From Bacteroidales bacterium (GTDB lineage Bacteria > Bacteroidota > Bacteroidia > Bacteroidales > P3): DNA of 6,654 bases. A program made the position numbers and the translations under genes. The notes under the pieces were generated by a model. That model saw nothing but the letters and a program-made list of their open reading frames with translations. It searched no databases and was not told the DNA's origin. This document shows, piece after piece, positions 5,053 through 6,654 of the stretch (the first letter of the stretch is position 1; each line of letters begins with the position of its first letter). Where the stretch lies: contig JAITVC010000160.1 of NCBI GenBank assembly GCA_031286005.1, forward strand, positions 1-6,654, given 5' to 3'.

Positions 5053-6159
5053 ATGTTTCTAAAATCACTCCATATAACAAACTTCAAAAACTATCCGGAC
5101 ATAGCGTTGGATTTCTCGCCCAATATTAACTGTTTTGTAGGCAATAACGGTGTTGGAAAGACAAATTTATTAGACGCTATTCACTACCTGTCGTTTTGCA
5201 AAAGTTATGTGCAAAGCGCCGACATGCAAAACATCCGGCACAACGAAGATTTTTTTGCCATTCATGGAACGTTTGAGAAATCAAGCCTGACAGACCTTGT
5301 GTCGTGCATTCAAAAACGTGGCACACGAAAAGTTATGCGCCTCAACAAAAAGGATTACGACCGATTTTCGGAGCATATCGGCGCCTTTCCCGTAGTGATG
5401 ATTTCGCCGTATGATAGCGATTTGATTAACGATGGCAGCGATGTGCGCCGCAAGTTTATGGATATTGTGATTTCGCAATTCGACAAAACCTATCTCGAAG
5501 CGCTGATTTCGTACAACCAAGCGCTTGAACAACGTAATAAAATGCTGAAATCCGACTATGTGGATGAAACCCTTTGCGATATTTTCAATCAACATTTGGT
5601 GCAATTCGGCACCAAAGTCTTTGAGGCACGAACGGATTTCTTTGAACGTTTCTCAGCGTTGTTTCAACATTATTTCAATATTCTGTCTAATGGGGCCGAA
5701 ACGGTCGAAATCTACTACAATTCGCAGTTGCAGGATAATGTGTCTTTCGCTCAACAATTGCAACAACAACTGCCCAAAGACCGCATCGTGCAATATACCA
5801 CAATAGGCGTTCACAAAGACGATTTGGCGCTGTTGATTAATGGTTTTCCGGTAAAAAAATTCGGCTCGCAAGGTCAACAAAAATCATTCACGCTGGCCAT
5901 GCGCCTGGCGCAATTGGAATTTACCAAACTGCAAAACGGCTACTTCCCTATCCTCTTGCTCGACGATATATTTGATAAATTAGACTATACACGTGTGCAT
6001 CAATTGCTTGAATTGGTGGGGCACAACGATTTTGGTCAAGTGTTTATTACCGATACGGATGCGCAACGTTTGGAACATATCTTGAACGCTCAAAACATCC
6101 CTTTTAAATTGTTTGATATTGCCGAAAATACCATTGCTAATCATGTTGAATCAACCTAA
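5053..6159 (+). CDS. recF: DNA replication and repair protein RecF
   Basis: RecF is an SMC-like ABC ATPase that binds gapped DNA and, with RecO and RecR, helps load RecA. At 368 residues it has normal length. The N terminus MFLKSLHITNFKNYPD leads to Walker A GNNGVGKT (30-37). The ABC signature is GSQGQQKS (271-278 region), Walker B is LLLDDIF (301-307) with D-loop KLD (309-311), and the family motif GVHKDD is at 252-257. All catalytic motifs are intact. The ATG at 5053 is the first in frame after the promoter. The last 17 bp overlap the start of the DUF721 gene, so the two are probably co-transcribed and translationally coupled. In this phylum recF is commonly next to DUF721, unlike the dnaA-dnaN-recF-gyrB order elsewhere; no dnaN or gyrB is seen here. 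The call is secure. Confidence 0.97.
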   Translation: MFLKSLHITNFKNYPDIALDFSPNINCFVGNNGVGKTNLLDAIHYLSFCKSYVQSADMQNIRHNEDFFAIHGTFEKSSLTDLVSCIQKRGTRKVMRLNKKDYDRFSEHIGAFPVVMISPYDSDLINDGSDVRRKFMDIVISQFDKTYLEALISYNQALEQRNKMLKSDYVDETLCDIFNQHLVQFGTKVFEARTDFFERFSALFQHYFNILSNGAETVEIYYNSQLQDNVSFAQQLQQQLPKDRIVQYTTIGVHKDDLALLINGFPVKKFGSQGQQKSFTLAMRLAQLEFTKLQNGYFPILLLDDIFDKLDYTRVHQLLELVGHNDFGQVFITDTDAQRLEHILNAQNIPFKLFDIAENTIANHVEST

Positions 6160-6430
6160 GCCTTTATCAGAATTAATCAAAACCTTTGCCTCTGTTCACA
6201 ACAAGCAATATCTGTTTGACGAAGCGCAGGCAGTCAACATCTGGAAAGCGTTGATGTCGCCCGAAACCCTTTCTCACACAGTAAAAGCAGAGATGCAAAA
6301 CGGCATTTTATTCGTCAAAGTAGATTCGCCTGCATTAAAACACAACTTGCGTTTTGAGGTAGAAGATGTGCGCCAGAAAATCAATGCCCATTTTTCGCAA
6401 GAAGTAGTGAAGACAATAGCTATTCTTTAG
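6143..6430 (+). CDS. DUF721 / DciA-like protein
   Basis: This 95-residue protein belongs to DUF721, the domain of DciA, which acts in many bacteria as the loader of the replicative helicase DnaB where DnaC is absent. The sequence MLNQPKPLSELIKTF is followed by the pattern VNIWKALMSPETLSHTVKAEMQNGILFVKVDSPALKHNL (about 34-72), the core family signature: a W in the first helix, then a beta strand ending in a KVDSP-like turn and an LR-E stretch. The ATG at 6143 was chosen over an upstream TTG (6113) because relatives start near here and an ATG inside the recF end gives a usual 17-bp overlap. The short form, with almost only the DUF721 fold, is typical of this phylum. The role in helicase loading is transferred from the family; here only the fold and the recF linkage support it. 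Confidence 0.88.
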   Translation: MLNQPKPLSELIKTFASVHNKQYLFDEAQAVNIWKALMSPETLSHTVKAEMQNGILFVKVDSPALKHNLRFEVEDVRQKINAHFSQEVVKTIAIL

Positions 6431-6654
6431 TTTTCGGGCACAGATAAGAACCTCTGCCACCGAATCTTTTTCCGAAACGCCCGCCAAGACTCCTCACTCT
6501 CAATCGGCAACCCTTTCCAAACAATCTCTTTCTTGCGATTCACCACAAACGTAGAGTATTGGCTCAATACTGCCGGATTATCTCGCCGGATAGCCAAAGA
6601 ACCATCAAACAGTACCGGAAAATTCAAATGCTGTTGATGCATCGCAGAAAGCAC
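6427..6654 (-). CDS. Partial gene, possibly the C-terminal part of a thioredoxin-like (redoxin) protein
   Basis: The last 75 codons of a minus-strand gene are visible; the 5' part lies beyond the right edge, and the frame is open to the last base, so no start can be given. The order of elements recalls the second half of a thioredoxin-fold redoxin: a strand with a beta-turn (FPVLFDGS), a loop with DNPAVL, a strand before a turn (STFVVNRKKEIVWKG) and a terminal helix (SEESWRAFRKKI). The catalytic CxxC, if present, would lie in the missing part. The TAA overlaps the stop codon of the DUF721 gene tail to tail, with no room for a separate terminator. Coding is likely given the length and sensible composition; the family assignment is tentative. 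Confidence 0.55.
   Translation of the reverse strand: MLSAMHQQHLNFPVLFDGSLAIRRDNPAVLSQYSTFVVNRKKEIVWKGLPIESEESWRAFRKKIRWQRFLSVPEN

Noticed and set aside
6113..6115. TTG as start of the DUF721 gene, giving 105 residues
   Set aside because: The ten extra residues are encoded by out-of-frame recF sequence and add nothing known in the family; an ATG follows at 6143.

Overview
The window looks like chromosomal DNA of a member of the Bacteroidota, probably Bacteroidales. The evidence is an AT-rich sequence, four copies of the phylum's TAnnTTTG -7 promoter element, no obvious Shine-Dalgarno sequences, a SecA with the long N-terminal insertion seen in this phylum, an M56 peptidase fused to a TonB C-terminal domain, and the recF-DUF721 gene pair. 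I cannot name the genus. I found no tRNA, rRNA, CRISPR array or insertion sequence.

Left part (1-2586). The 5' end of secA lies on the minus strand and runs off the left edge. Upstream of it, on the same strand, is a complete AAA_14/DUF4143 ATPase gene. That gene is bracketed by two identical 63-bp direct repeats (1138-1200 and 2524-2586). Each copy carries a minus-strand TATCTTTG box, so one copy serves secA and the other serves the ATPase. The layout looks like a promoter-bearing cassette inserted in front of secA. The ATPase mRNA leader has three complementary segments that can form two mutually exclusive hairpins, one of which covers the start codon.

Middle (2587-5000). After a gene-free stretch with a convincing terminator and a short 11-bp tandem repeat comes a minus-strand BlaI/BlaR1-type regulatory pair. 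It consists of a BlaI/MecI-family winged-helix repressor, then a 511-residue M56 membrane metallopeptidase with a plug-like segment and a TonB C-terminal domain in place of a beta-lactam sensor. The repressor promoter has one dyad placed between its -33 and -7 boxes and a second dyad 20 bp away, which fits autorepression. A REP-like palindrome lies in its leader and a 10-bp inverted repeat lies between the two genes.

Right part (5001-6654). recF (DNA repair and recombination ATPase) lies on the plus strand with its own promoter. It overlaps by 17 bp a small DUF721/DciA-like gene, the candidate replicative-helicase loader. The stop codon of that gene overlaps the stop codon of a convergent partial gene that resembles the C-terminal part of a thioredoxin-like protein.

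The most interesting items are the repeat-bracketed ATPase cassette with its unusual leader and the operator architecture of the repressor/M56-TonB system. Most of the rest is ordinary core genome.
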